The notes beneath the pieces are model-generated. The model was not told the DNA's origin. It ran no database searches and saw nothing but the letters and a program-made list of their open reading frames with translations. Shown piece after piece: positions 47,386 to 57,700 of a DNA stretch of 64,000 bases. Location of the stretch: contig NZ_CP021032.1 in the NCBI RefSeq assembly GCF_002117485.1, positions 372,001-436,000 of the forward strand, in the 5' to 3' direction. The DNA is from Rhizobium sp. NXC14 (lineage in GTDB: Bacteria > Pseudomonadota > Alphaproteobacteria > Rhizobiales > Rhizobiaceae). The stretch's first letter is position 1, and every line of letters begins with the position of its first letter. Made by a program: the position numbers and the translations under genes.

Positions 47386-48402
47386 CTATTCACCCGCGAG
47401 TTTGAACGTTTCGCCATAGCGGCGCGTCGGCTTGTCGAAGCCGCAGGAAGTACCGTCCGTGACCTTCACCTGATCCTCCCAGGGGAGGTGGTATTTGCCG
47501 ACGATGAGATCGTGCATGTAGGTATAGGGTGCATCATCAGCCCCGCCGGCGACGGCGACATAGCCGCGATGACCGAATTGGTAGATGTTGTTTTCCACAC
47601 TCCAGCCGAGCCGCGCCTCGCGCACAAGATCCGGTCGCACTTCGGCCGTGATGATCTCATTGACGCGGCCGGACGTGCCGTGAGCGATGATCGAGCCGTC
47701 GAAATTGCAGATCATGCCTTCGCCCATCGAGTCGAACGTGCCGTCGGAGCCGCACATGCAGACGCTCGCTGTAACCATGAGATTGCAGAAGGCGTTCGAC
47801 TGGTTGGTGAAGCGCCACGCTTCGCGGATCGGCGCTGTATAGCCGGCCGTGCGGATCATGATTTCCGCACCCTTATAGGCGCATTCCCGCGCCATCTCCG
47901 GGAACATGCCGTCATGGCAGATAATGAGCGCGAGCTTGGCTCCCTTCGGGCCGTCGATGACGGGAATACCGACATTGCCTGGCTCCCATGGTTCGACCGG
48001 CACCCAGGGATGCATCTTGCGGTAATAGAGCTTGAGGTCGCCCTTATCGTCGATGATTAAACCGGAATTATAGGGCGCGCCCTCCGGGTTCAACTCCATG
48101 ATCGAGAAGCAGCCCCAGATGGTGTTGTCCCTGCAGGCTTTCTTGAAGGCAGAGACCTCCGGCCCATCGAGCGTGCACATGATCTCCGGATTGATATCCA
48201 TCGACAGGCCGTGCAGCGCATATTCCGGAAAGACGACCAGATCCATGCCGGGCTGGTTGCGCCGCGCCTTGCCGACGAGATCGACGATCGCCTGTGTCTG
48301 GCGGGCAAGGTCTTGCCTCGTGGCCGTGACGGGAAGCTGCAGTTGGACGAGGCCAATTCCGACGCCGTGTTCCGATTTGTTCAAACCGCCGAGGCCGTTC
48401 AT
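47386..48402 (-). CDS. Nitrilase-superfamily amidohydrolase, formamidase (AmiF)-like
   Basis: A 338-residue enzyme with the nitrilase triad Glu60 ([10 protein letters not shown]), Lys129 ([17 protein letters not shown]) and Cys162 ([11 protein letters not shown]), and the AmiF-like second glutamate in VEPWEPG. Family members hydrolyse formamide or short aliphatic amides to the acid and ammonia. Placement inside a biuret operon suggests a role on a small amide related to the pathway, but its substrate cannot be read. Start at ATG 48402 with an AAGGAG site. Confidence 0.87.
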   Translation of the reverse strand: MNGLGGLNKSEHGVGIGLVQLQLPVTATRQDLARQTQAIVDLVGKARRNQPGMDLVVFPEYALHGLSMDINPEIMCTLDGPEVSAFKKACRDNTIWGCFSIMELNPEGAPYNSGLIIDDKGDLKLYYRKMHPWVPVEPWEPGNVGIPVIDGPKGAKLALIICHDGMFPEMARECAYKGAEIMIRTAGYTAPIREAWRFTNQSNAFCNLMVTASVCMCGSDGTFDSMGEGMICNFDGSIIAHGTSGRVNEIITAEVRPDLVREARLGWSVENNIYQFGHRGYVAVAGGADDAPYTYMHDLIVGKYHLPWEDQVKVTDGTSCGFDKPTRRYGETFKLAGE

Positions 48403-48436
48403 GGTTTGGCTCCTTTCAGGCCCATGTCGTTCGGGC

Positions 48437-49363
48437 TCATTTCGTGAGGGAAAGCGCGCCAGGCGCGCCGGCAAGCGAACGGGTGGGTGATGAGGTCGCG
48501 ATCATGATGACGAGGGTGAGCACGTAGGGGGCAGCATAGAAGAGGTAATAGCCCTGGGTCACGCCGATCGATTGCAACGCCGGCCCGAGCGCACCGGCGC
48601 CGCCGAATAGCAGCGCGGCGAGGAAGCAGCCGATCGGGTTCCAGCGGGCGAAGATGACGAGTGCGACGGCCATCAAGCCTTGGCCTGAAGAAATGCCCTC
48701 GTTCCACGATCCGGGATAATAGAGCGATAGGTAGGCGCCGCCGATCGCCGCCAGCGACCCGCCGACGGCAGTGGCCAGCAGGCGCACCTGATCCGGATTG
48801 ATGCCCATGGCGCGCGCCGCATCCGTGCTGTCACCGACGACGCGCAGGATGAGGCCCAGCCGGGTATTCCGGAAGGCCCACCAGAGGGTGAAGGCCAGCA
48901 AGGCCCCCAGGATGAAGAGAACATTGATGTTCAGCGCTGCCTGGATCTGCGGCAGGCTCGACCAGAAACCGAAGGGAATCGACGGCAGATGCGGCGCTGC
49001 AGGCTGAATGAAGGACTTGCCGAGGAAGAAGGCGAGGCCCAGGCCGAACTGCATCATGGCGATGCCGATCGCGATGTCGTTCACCTTCGGCCATTTGCAG
49101 ATCCAGCCGTGAACGAGACCGAAGATGGCGCCGGTCGCCATGGCAGCGAGCACGCCGAGCCAGGGCGAGTTGGTCATGACGGCTACGGCGTAGGCCGTCA
49201 TCGCACCGAAGACGAGCGTCCCTTCCAGGCCGAGATTGATGCGGCCGGAGCGCTCGGTGATCGTCTCGCCGAGGCTGACGAAGATGAAGGGGGTGGATAC
49301 GCGGATGGCGCCCGCCAGGATCGCGAGCGGCACGCCCCAGATGCCGATGCCCGTCTCTTCCAT
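48437..49363 (-). CDS. BMP-type ABC transporter permease
   Basis: A 308-residue inner-membrane protein of the BPD_transp_2 family with about eight spans. Landmarks include SLGETITERSGRINLGLEGT, GLVHGWICKWPKVNDIAIG and MGINPDQVRLLATAVGGSLA. The ATG at 49363 shares one base with the stop of the preceding permease. Works with the next-listed permease as the membrane part of the importer. Confidence 0.9.
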   Translation of the reverse strand: MEETGIGIWGVPLAILAGAIRVSTPFIFVSLGETITERSGRINLGLEGTLVFGAMTAYAVAVMTNSPWLGVLAAMATGAIFGLVHGWICKWPKVNDIAIGIAMMQFGLGLAFFLGKSFIQPAAPHLPSIPFGFWSSLPQIQAALNINVLFILGALLAFTLWWAFRNTRLGLILRVVGDSTDAARAMGINPDQVRLLATAVGGSLAAIGGAYLSLYYPGSWNEGISSGQGLMAVALVIFARWNPIGCFLAALLFGGAGALGPALQSIGVTQGYYLFYAAPYVLTLVIMIATSSPTRSLAGAPGALSLTK

Positions 49364-50493
49364 CAGAGGCTCCTTTTCCAGAGGTCGGGATTGAAGATCT
49401 TGAAGCGCCCGTAGAAGGTCTCGCAGAAGAGGATGATGATGAAGAGCGTACCCTGCAGCACCAGCACGGTGGCATCGGGCAGGCCCATGCGGCGCTGGAT
49501 GAGGCCGCCGGAAGCATCGATGCCCCCGAGCAGGATCGCGACCGGGATGATCGCCAGCGGATTGTGGCGGGCGAGGAAGGCGACGAGGATGCCCGTATAG
49601 CCATAACCCGCGGCGAGCGAGGCATTGGCGCTCCCCTGGACGGCCACGACCTCGATCATGCCGGCAAGACCTGCGAAGCTGCCGGCGATCGCGGAAAAGC
49701 TTGCGATCAGCCTGCCGACCGGCAGACCTTGGATCTGGGCGGCGCGCACATTGCCGCCGGCGATGCGTGCCGCAAAACCGAAGCTCGTCACCTCGATCAA
49801 TATCCAGAAGAGGATGCAGGCGAGGATGCCGATCACGAGGCCCCAATGCACATCCATGCCGGGAATGTTGCCGAGCATGTATTCGGGCGGCAGCGGCTTG
49901 GTCGAGGGCTTGTTGAGACTGGCCGGATCGCGTAGCGGCCCCTCGACGAACTGATTCATCAGAGCGATTGCGATATAGGAGAGCAGCAGCGAAGAAATGG
50001 TTTCGTTGACGCCGCGGTAATGGCGCAGGAAGCCGGCAAAGCCGATCCAGATGCCGCCGACGACCATGGCGGCAATCGCCATCAGAACAAGAGCGGGAAA
50101 CACGGGGGCCGCGCCGACAAGCGGCATGGCCATGGCTGCGGCGGCAACGCCGCCCAGCACGACCGCTCCTTCCCCGCCGATGATGACGAGGCCGAGGCGG
50201 GCGGGCAGGGCGACGCAGAGTGCCGTCAGGAGAAGGGGTGCGGCACGGCTTAAGCTGTTCTGCACCGAAAACCAGCTGCCGAAGCCGCCGGTATACATGA
50301 GCTGGAAGAGCATGGTCGGCGATTTGCCGACCGCCAGGATGAAGAGGGAGAAGAGCCCGAGCCCGATCAGGATGGCCGCAAGGCCGATGACCACAGGTTC
50401 CGCCCTGCGTGCGATCCATTCGAGCAGGGGACGCAGCGCGGCTGGGTTGTCGGAAGCTACTGGCATTGCGGGATCATTGGCCTGAATGGTCAT
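49363..50493 (-). CDS. BMP-type ABC transporter permease
   Basis: A 376-residue permease of the same family with an N-terminal cytoplasmic tail of about 30 residues. It contains VQNSLSRAAPLLLTALCVAL, then RLGLVIIGGEGAVVLGG and AGGNVRAAQIQGLPVGRLIA. It starts 21 bp after the binding-protein stop. Homologues transport nucleosides or ureide-like compounds. Confidence 0.9.
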   Translation of the reverse strand: MTIQANDPAMPVASDNPAALRPLLEWIARRAEPVVIGLAAILIGLGLFSLFILAVGKSPTMLFQLMYTGGFGSWFSVQNSLSRAAPLLLTALCVALPARLGLVIIGGEGAVVLGGVAAAAMAMPLVGAAPVFPALVLMAIAAMVVGGIWIGFAGFLRHYRGVNETISSLLLSYIAIALMNQFVEGPLRDPASLNKPSTKPLPPEYMLGNIPGMDVHWGLVIGILACILFWILIEVTSFGFAARIAGGNVRAAQIQGLPVGRLIASFSAIAGSFAGLAGMIEVVAVQGSANASLAAGYGYTGILVAFLARHNPLAIIPVAILLGGIDASGGLIQRRMGLPDATVLVLQGTLFIIILFCETFYGRFKIFNPDLWKRSL

Positions 50494-50514
50494 GGCGCTT
50501 CTCCCTCACGCGGT

Positions 50515-51642
50515 TTACGCGGTCGACCCGACGACACCCTCGACCAGATAGTTCATGCTTTCGAGCTCGATTGCGTCTTCCGCGTAGCTCTTGTCGGCCG
50601 TGACGACGGTGTTGCCCTTGTTATCCTTCAGCGGCCCCTTGAAGACCGAGAAGCCGCCCTTCATCATTTCGGCATGCGTCGCCTCGAATGCCTTGCGGCC
50701 TGCCTCGGGAACACTGGGGCCGAGCGCGCTCATCTTAACGAAACCGTCCTTCAGGCCGCCGCGCACGAAATTGCCGAGCTTTTCGCCGGCCTGGGCCTTC
50801 TTGACGAAGTCGCTATAGACATTCCCCCAGGCCCATTCGGCGCCCGTGAGGTATTTCTCCGGCGCAAGCGGGCCCTGATTGGCGTGGTAGCCGCAGACGA
50901 AGGCGCTGCGGCCGGCGGCGGTTTCGACGACCACCTTTGGACTATCGACATGGCAGGTGATGACGTCCGCGCCCTGATCGACCAGCGCGTTGGTGGCTTC
51001 CGCCTCCTTGACCGCAAGCGACCATTCGCCGGTGAAAATCACCTGGCAGGTAATGGTCGGATCGACTGCGCGTGCGCCGAGCAGGAAGGCATTGATGTTC
51101 TGCAGCACCTGCGGGATCGGCTTGGCGGCGACAAAACCGATCTTCTTGCTCTTCGTTGCATGGCCGGCCGCGATGCCGTTCAGATACTGCCCCTGGAAAA
51201 TATAACCGAAATAGGAGCCGGTATTGGCCGGATGCTTGCCCTCCTGCCAGAGCCCGCCGCAATGGCGGAACTGGATATCGGGATATTTGGCGGCCATGGC
51301 CAGCATATGCGGATCGAAATAGCCGAAGGAGGTCGGGAAGAGCAGGGTGGCGCCATCGAGATTGATCATCGATTCCATCGTCTTCTGAACGTCCACCGTC
51401 TCGGGCACGTTCTCTTCCTCGACGACGGTGACGCCGGGCACCGCCTTGACGGCGGCAGCACCCTCTGCATGCGCCTGGTTGTAGCCATAGTCATCCTTGG
51501 GACCGACATAGACGAAGCCGACGGTCAGGGCCGCCTGCGCGAGCGCGCGGGAGGAGAGGAGACCGGGCGCCGCGCCGACGAGAGTGGCGGCGGCGGAAGC
51601 CTGAAGAAAATGACGTCGTTTCATGGAAAGGAGTCTGGTCAT
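50515..51642 (-). CDS. BMP-family ABC transporter substrate-binding protein
   Basis: A 375-residue periplasmic lipoprotein-like family member (Bmp/PnrA). It has a Tat-type signal (MKRRHFLQASAAATLVGAAP) and the typical FVYVGPKDDYGYNQAHAEGA, then NPAFRH-like region FRHCGGLW and TGEWSLAVKEAEATNALVDQ. The first gene of the biuret operon, so the ligand is probably a ureide. Start at ATG 51642 with a GGGGAG site 8 bp upstream; ATG 51624 is possible. Confidence 0.9.
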   Translation of the reverse strand: MTRLLSMKRRHFLQASAAATLVGAAPGLLSSRALAQAALTVGFVYVGPKDDYGYNQAHAEGAAAVKAVPGVTVVEEENVPETVDVQKTMESMINLDGATLLFPTSFGYFDPHMLAMAAKYPDIQFRHCGGLWQEGKHPANTGSYFGYIFQGQYLNGIAAGHATKSKKIGFVAAKPIPQVLQNINAFLLGARAVDPTITCQVIFTGEWSLAVKEAEATNALVDQGADVITCHVDSPKVVVETAAGRSAFVCGYHANQGPLAPEKYLTGAEWAWGNVYSDFVKKAQAGEKLGNFVRGGLKDGFVKMSALGPSVPEAGRKAFEATHAEMMKGGFSVFKGPLKDNKGNTVVTADKSYAEDAIELESMNYLVEGVVGSTA

Positions 51643-51981
51643 CGGAATGCTCCCCTGACGGCGGTTTTGCCGTTTTCGATTGGTTACAGAAAAGTGTATG
51701 CAATGGTCATGCCAGATTTTAGTGTATTGATTCTATGTGTGAAATTGTGATGGTTCCGGCCGGTGCCCGAGAAGTGCATGCAATTTCATCTTAAAATTAG
51801 ATGAAAAAATATGCACAGCCTATAAAATCGCCCGACATCTGCCTCGTTTGACTGAAAGGTGCTGGGAATCCGATGGCCAAGAATACATTTTTGATAGATA
51901 CATCAATCATATATACTGATGTTTGACTTTGCCAGCTTGAGCGGGCATGTGTATGCAATCAGAACGGTGTAGAATCATTCC
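51643..51981. promoter_or_regulatory. Divergent control region with three GntR boxes and a sigma-54-like promoter
   Basis: The 339-bp spacer contains GTGTATGCAAT at 51694-51704, GTGCATGCAAT at 51774-51784 and GTGTATGCAAT at 51949-51959, all in the same orientation, with a palindromic core of the type TGYATGCA. On the - strand TGGCAT-GACCA-TTGCA (51699-51714) has the GG-N10-GC spacing of a sigma-54 promoter, about 57 bp before the binding-protein start. The first box overlaps its -12 element. Regulation is inferred. Confidence 0.6.
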
Positions 51982-52674
51982 TTGAAGCAAGCCAGGCGCA
52001 GAGAAATCATCAGAGCAGGGACGACCGTCGAGCAGATGGTACGTGCGATCGCGGACATGATCGTAACCGGACAGATGCTGCCGGGCGAGAAGCTTGATGA
52101 GGTCTCGCTGGCTGCTCGTTTCGAAGTGTCGCGCACACCGGTGCGCGAGGCGCTCCGTGAACTCGGGGCGATGGGGCTTGTCGACCGGGAGCCGAACCGC
52201 AGCGCCGTCGTCACCACCGTCACCGAAACTTATCTGCATTCGATGTTCGAGGCGATGGCTGAACTCGAAGCGATCTGCGCCAGGCTCTCGGCCGAGCGTA
52301 TGACCGTCGATGAGCGGCGCACGCTGGAGCTGGAGCATAAGGCATCAATGAGGCTCGTGCATGCCGGCGCGGAAGAGGAGTATTCGGTGCATAACACGGA
52401 ATTCCACACCCGCCTTTATCGCGGGGCGCATAATGATCACATCTTGGAGATGGTGACGCAGACACGGGCACGGCTCGCCCCATTTCGGCGGGCGCAGTTT
52501 CGGCTGCCCGGTCGGTTGGCAAGGTCCTACGAGGAACACGGTCGGATCGTGATGGCCGTCATGCGAGCGGATGGCATCGCTGCCGCACAGGCAGCTTATT
52601 CCCACGTTGTGATGGTCAGCGATGCGAGCGCGGTGTTTGCAACAACCGGAGAGCCGAGCGCGCGAGGCACCTGA
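51982..52674 (+). CDS. GntR-family (FadR/FCD subfamily) regulator
   Basis: A 230-residue regulator. Residues about 12-80 form the winged helix (VRAIADMIVTGQMLPGEKLD, then FEVSRTPVREALRELGAMGL), and the rest is an all-helical FCD ligand domain with HNTEFHTRLYRGAHNDHI and EEHGRIVMAVMRADG (metal-binding His pattern). It diverges from the biuret operon and probably represses it through the repeats at 51694-51959. The frame opens at a TTG at 51982; an upstream ATG is cut off by a stop, so TTG is the most likely start. Confidence 0.85.
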   Translation: MKQARRREIIRAGTTVEQMVRAIADMIVTGQMLPGEKLDEVSLAARFEVSRTPVREALRELGAMGLVDREPNRSAVVTTVTETYLHSMFEAMAELEAICARLSAERMTVDERRTLELEHKASMRLVHAGAEEEYSVHNTEFHTRLYRGAHNDHILEMVTQTRARLAPFRRAQFRLPGRLARSYEEHGRIVMAVMRADGIAAAQAAYSHVVMVSDASAVFATTGEPSARGT

Positions 52675-52836
52675 AATCTTGCAGGTCGTCTGCGACAAGC
52701 GGACAGCGATGGCCGCCGCGACTGCAGCGGCTGGCCTTTGTCTATAACGCAGCGAACTTCTTGTTCGCGATCGTCCTCAGGCGTCGAAGCAAAAATTATA
52801 GCAAATGCGATATCGTCTCGGCCCCGCCTTGTCATG

Positions 52837-52912
52837 AAATCCTGCGGTGGCCGAACCGCCTTGAAGCACTTCGTGCCTCAAGGCCCGCAAGTATCGCCAG
52901 CAGGATTTTTTT
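52837..52912. terminator. Terminator between the GntR gene and atzF
   Basis: AAATCCTGC (52837-52845) pairs with GCAGGATTT (52900-52908), followed by TTTT on the + strand. Inside it, GCCTTGAAGCAC (52858-52869) forms a second stem with the GTGCCTCAAGGC that ends at 52884. Serves the + strand gntR gene and, less clearly, the convergent atzF. Confidence 0.7.
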
Positions 52913-52923
52913 GAGACGATGCT

Positions 52924-54735
52924 TCATGCTTTTTTCATTTGATCTGAGATGTAGGCGCGCCAGCCCCCCAATTCCGTGATTTCGCGCGCGCCTTCGATGG
53001 CATGAGCCTCGCAGAGAAAACCGGGAATCTGGGAACCGTCATCGAGCGTTACCTTGCCGATGCCGAGCGGGGCCGGGATGTTCTGGACAAAGCGCCCGAA
53101 AGCCTCCGGAGTGACTTTCCACACCTCGACTTCGAGACCCTTGCCGTCAAAACCGGGTTCACGGATCAGGCCTGGCTTCGGCGGGACGGTGCCCGGCAGA
53201 ACGAAGAGGCGGTAATCCGGTGCAGTACGGCAGGATTTGATGCGCCTGCCGCCCGGCCGCGTCAGTTCGTGGTTGAGAGGCATGCCGCTCAGATGCGCCC
53301 CGACGACGACGATCGGCACCAAGCCATCATCTTCTGGCGGCACGCGGATCGCCTCGGGGATTGCCGAGAGGCGGTCCTTGCCCATGCCGGCGTTCGCCGC
53401 ACGGTGCATGGCATCGGCGAAGGGGCCGAGAGCGTCATCGGTAAAGGCCGGACCAATCAGAGTCACGCCGGCCGGGAGATGACCGTCGGCGTCGAAGCCG
53501 ACTGGAACGGCGATCGCGGCGCAGCCGAGAAGATTGGCGAAGTTGGTGTACCGGCCGAAATGGCCGTTTTTCACAATCGGATCCGCCATCATCTCGTCGA
53601 CCGTGTAGGTGGTCGGCGAGGTCGGCAGCATCAGGATATCAGCCTTTTCCCATTCCTTCAGGGTCTTCTGACGCAGCGCCTCGAGCTTGTATCTGCCTTC
53701 GAAAGCGGCGACGGCGTCATAGGCTTTCGCGCCCTCGATAATGGTGCGAACCGTCGGATCGAAGTCTGGGCCATTCGTGGCCAGAAAATCCTTCACCGCC
53801 GCCAGCCGCTCGGCGACCCAGGGACCGTTGTAGAGCAGCTCTGCTGCCTGCCGAAATGGTGCATAGTCGAAGGGAACGATGGTGGCGCCGAGCGCGCGCG
53901 CCCTTTCGATCGCGGCGTCATAGAGAGCTTCGACTTGCCTGTTGCCGAAGAATTCCCGCTCGGCACCGTCGAGCACACCGATCCGCAGACCGGAGGCTGG
54001 CAGGCTGGCTGGAACGGCCTTGCGCGAGAAGGGATCGGCGGCATCGTAACCTTCCATCACCTTGCGGATCGCGACGCCGTCGCCGACCGTCGGGGCAAAG
54101 ATGGTGACGACATCGACGCTGCGGCAGGCCGGCACGACCCCGACATTTGGCACCAGCCCCGGAGTCGGTTTGATGCCGACGAGATTGTTGAAAGCCGCCG
54201 GCACGCGACCGGAGCCGGCCGTGTCAGTGCCGAGCGCGAAGCTTGCCAGGCCAGAGGCGACGGCAACCGCCGAGCCGGAACTCGAGCCGCCCGACACATA
54301 GTTCTTGTCGAAGACCGAGCGTGGGGCTCCGTAGGGCGAGCGCGTGCCGTTAAGACCGGTGGCGAACTGGTCGAGATTGGTCTTGCCGATTACGATCGCG
54401 CCCGCAGCCCGCAGCCTCGCAACGACGGTTGCGTCCTTGTCCGGCCGGTAGGAAAAGGCAGGGCAGGCGGCTGTCGTCGGCAGTCCCGCCACGTCGATAT
54501 TGTCTTTCACCGCAAAGGGAATGCCCCAAAGCGGCAGGCTGTTGGGATCAGGCGCCCGTTCCATCAGAGCTCGTGCCTCGGCCCGCAAGGCTTCATCAGG
54601 CGCCGGCGTGATGAAGATAGCGGGATCCGTTGCGTCATTGCGACGGGCAATGACGATCTCAATAATATCGAGCGGGCTTTTGCCTGCCTCATAGGCTGCG
54701 CGAAGGCTGGTCAGATCAAGAATGGTCGGCAGCAT
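52924..54735 (-). CDS. atzF: Allophanate hydrolase
   Basis: A 603-residue amidase-signature enzyme. The N-terminal ~450 residues have the Lys of VKDNIDVAGLPTTAACPAF and the Ser-rich SGGSSSGSAVAVASGLASFA motif of the Ser-cisSer-Lys triad. The C-terminal ~130 residues form the AtzF-type additional domain with VVGAHLSGMPLNHELTRPGG. It splits allophanate, giving ammonia and CO2. It follows the carboxylase by 3 bp as last gene of the guanidine operon and is the only allophanate-consuming gene visible in the window. Confidence 0.95.
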   Translation of the reverse strand: MLPTILDLTSLRAAYEAGKSPLDIIEIVIARRNDATDPAIFITPAPDEALRAEARALMERAPDPNSLPLWGIPFAVKDNIDVAGLPTTAACPAFSYRPDKDATVVARLRAAGAIVIGKTNLDQFATGLNGTRSPYGAPRSVFDKNYVSGGSSSGSAVAVASGLASFALGTDTAGSGRVPAAFNNLVGIKPTPGLVPNVGVVPACRSVDVVTIFAPTVGDGVAIRKVMEGYDAADPFSRKAVPASLPASGLRIGVLDGAEREFFGNRQVEALYDAAIERARALGATIVPFDYAPFRQAAELLYNGPWVAERLAAVKDFLATNGPDFDPTVRTIIEGAKAYDAVAAFEGRYKLEALRQKTLKEWEKADILMLPTSPTTYTVDEMMADPIVKNGHFGRYTNFANLLGCAAIAVPVGFDADGHLPAGVTLIGPAFTDDALGPFADAMHRAANAGMGKDRLSAIPEAIRVPPEDDGLVPIVVVGAHLSGMPLNHELTRPGGRRIKSCRTAPDYRLFVLPGTVPPKPGLIREPGFDGKGLEVEVWKVTPEAFGRFVQNIPAPLGIGKVTLDDGSQIPGFLCEAHAIEGAREITELGGWRAYISDQMKKA

Positions 54736-54738
54736 GGG

Positions 54739-57700
54739 TCAGCACTCCTCCAGAACAACAATGATATCGCCCGCTTTGACGTTTCGTCCGGGCCCGGCGC
54801 GCAGGTCGCGGACACGGCCTGGCGCATGTGCGGTGACGTTGATTTCCATTTTCATGGATTCGATGATCGCAAGCGTGTCGCCGGCCGCGACCGGTGCGCC
54901 CGGCTCGACCAGCAGTTTCCAGATATTGCCGGGTACGGCGCTTGCAACGCCGAAGCAGCCTTCAGGGATGTCTCCTGCCGGGCTTCCGCCGGTGCCTTCG
55001 TCGGTAACGAAGCTGTCGAGACCCGCCTCCTTCCAGCGCTGGCGTTCGGCGTCGAAGGCGGCCTGCTGGCGTGCCTTGAAGGTCGCGATCGAGGCGGCAT
55101 TCGCCTGCAATTCCTGCTCATAGGCGGCGTAGGAAAATTCCGTCTCCTCGATGTTGACGGGATAACCGCCATGCGGAAAGGCGCTGCGGGCTTCCGCCAA
55201 TTCTTGATGGCTGACCGGGAAGAAGCGGATCTGATCGAAAAAGTCGAGCAGCCACGGCTTGCCCTTGGCAAAGACCGGCGTCTGGCGCCAGGTATTCCAG
55301 ACTTGGATGGTGCGCCCGAAAAGCTGATAGCCGCCGGGTCCTTCCATGCCGTAGATGCACATATAGGCCCCGCCGATGCCGACGGCATTTTCAGGCGTCC
55401 AGGTGCGGGCGGGATTGTACTTCGTCGTTACCAGCCGATGGCGCGGGTCGACCGGGGTCGCCACCGGCGCACCGAGATAGACGTCACCGAGGCCGAGCAC
55501 GAGGTAGCTCGCATCGAAGACGATATTGCGCACCGCCTGTTCGTCCGCCAGCCCATTGATGCGGCGGATGAACTCGATGTTGTCGGGGCACCAGGGCGCG
55601 TTCGGTCGCACGAGTTCCTGATATTTGCGCATCGCAAGTTCCGCATCCGGATCGTTCCAGGAAAGCGGCAGATGCACGATGCGGCTCGGCACGGTGACGT
55701 CCTGGACCGCGGGCAGACTCGTCTCGATTTCGGCCAGCAGGCCAAGCAGGCGTTTGCGCGTCAGCGTCGAGCCGTCATAATGGATCTGCAGCGAGCGGAT
55801 GCCGGGGGTGAGATCGATGATGCCGGGCAATCGGGCCTGCGAAACGGCCTCCATCAAGAGATGCACCCTCAGCCGCAGGGCGATATCAAGCGTCATCGGC
55901 CCGTATTCGACCAGCAGATTGTCATCACCCTGGCGGCGGTAGAGCACCGAGACCGGCCCGTCGTCGCGCTTGCCGATCACAGGCGAGCCCGTTTCTTCCT
56001 TCATCCGATGCACGACCGGACCGGCAATCGGATCTTCGGACCGAGCAACGGGATGAAAGCGGATGCGATCACCCGGCTTGAATTGCCCCATCTTCCATTG
56101 CTCGTCGCGTGCGATCACCGCCGGGCACACGAAGCCGCCGAGGCTCGGACCATCAGGACCGAGAATGATCGGCATGTCGCCGGTAAAATCGATCGCCCCG
56201 ATCGCATAGGCATTGTCATGCAGGTTTGAGGGATGGAGGCCAGCCTCGCCGCCATCGCTGCGTGCCCATTTCGGTGCGGGGCCGATCAGGCGCACGCCGG
56301 TGCGGGCACTGTTGAAATGCACCTCGTAGCTGGTCGAAAACAACATCTCGATATCGCCGTCCTGGAAGAAATCAGGCGCGCCATGCGGGCCGTAGACGAC
56401 GCCGACCTGCCATTCGCGCGTCAGCTCTGCCGGCTCCGTCGCCGGCTTCGGCACTTCGGCCGCCACCTGACGGGCAAGATGCAGCACATGGCCGGTCTTC
56501 AGCGTGCCGGTGGCGTTGCCGCCGAACTGGCCGAGACCGAAGGCGGCGCGCGAGCCGAGCACGACGGGAGCGGCAAAACCGCCCGCCACGGCGAGGTAGG
56601 CCCTCTGCCCCGGTCCATCGATGCTGCCGATTGCGAGGACCTGGCCGGCGCGGACGTTCACCGCATTGCCATGCGGCAGATTCACGCCGTCGATGCTCAT
56701 CGCCATCCTGGCGCCGGCAAGGGCAACCGTCGTATCGGTATGGAATTTCAGCATCGGGCCGGAAACCGTCAGCTCCAGTGCTGCGACCATATCGCCATTG
56801 CCGACGAGTCGATTGGCGTGGCGGAACGAGCGCTCATCCATCGGCCCGCTCGGCGGAACGCCGACATGCCAGAGTCCAAGCCGGCCCGGCAGTTCCTGGA
56901 TGCTTGATTGCGCGCCCGGCGCGATCACCTCGATGACATCGGGCACGAAGGAAAAATCACGTAGCGCCGTCGTCGCCACCTTGCCGCTCGCCAGAAGCTC
57001 GGAGCTGGCGATGGCCCTGAGATAGTCGAGGTTGGTTTCGATGCCCGATATCGATGTTTCGCCAAGTGCCGACTTTAGCTTTTCGATCGCCGCCGTTCGG
57101 TCCTCGGCTGACACGATCACCTTGGCGAGCATCGGATCGTAGAAGGGCGTGACCTCCGTGCCGGTCTCGATCCAGCCGTCGATGCGCCCATCTTGCGGGA
57201 AGGACACCTCCGTCAGCAGGCCGGCGCTCGGGCGGAAATCGGCATGCGGCATCTCGGCATAGACACGCACCTCGATCGCCGCTCCCTTCGGCTGCAGGGC
57301 CTCGGCGCCCGAGAGCACGTCCTCGCCGGCCGCCTGACGGATCATCCATTCGACAAGATCGATGCCGAACACAGCTTCGGTGACGGGGTGTTCGACCTGC
57401 AGGCGGGTGTTGACCTCGAGGAAGTAGAATTCTTCGCGCAGGGGATCGTAGATGAATTCCACGGTGCCGGCGGATTCGTAGGAGACCACAGCACCGAGAT
57501 CGACGGCCGACTTATGCAGGCGGGCGCGGGTCGCGGCCGAAAGTCCGGGGGCGGGAGTTTCCTCGACCACCTTCTGGTTTCGCCGCTGCAGCGAGCAGTC
57601 GCGCTCGCCGAGCGCGATGACCTTGCCTTGGCCGTTGCCGAAGATTTGCACTTCGACATGCCGGGCCGCGGCTACGAAACGCTCGATATAGACGCGTGCA

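Noticed and set aside
53002..56229. A 1075-codon open frame on the + strand
   Set aside because: It lies antisense to atzF and the guanidine carboxylase, both of which have complete catalytic motifs. Long antisense frames are common in GC-rich DNA.
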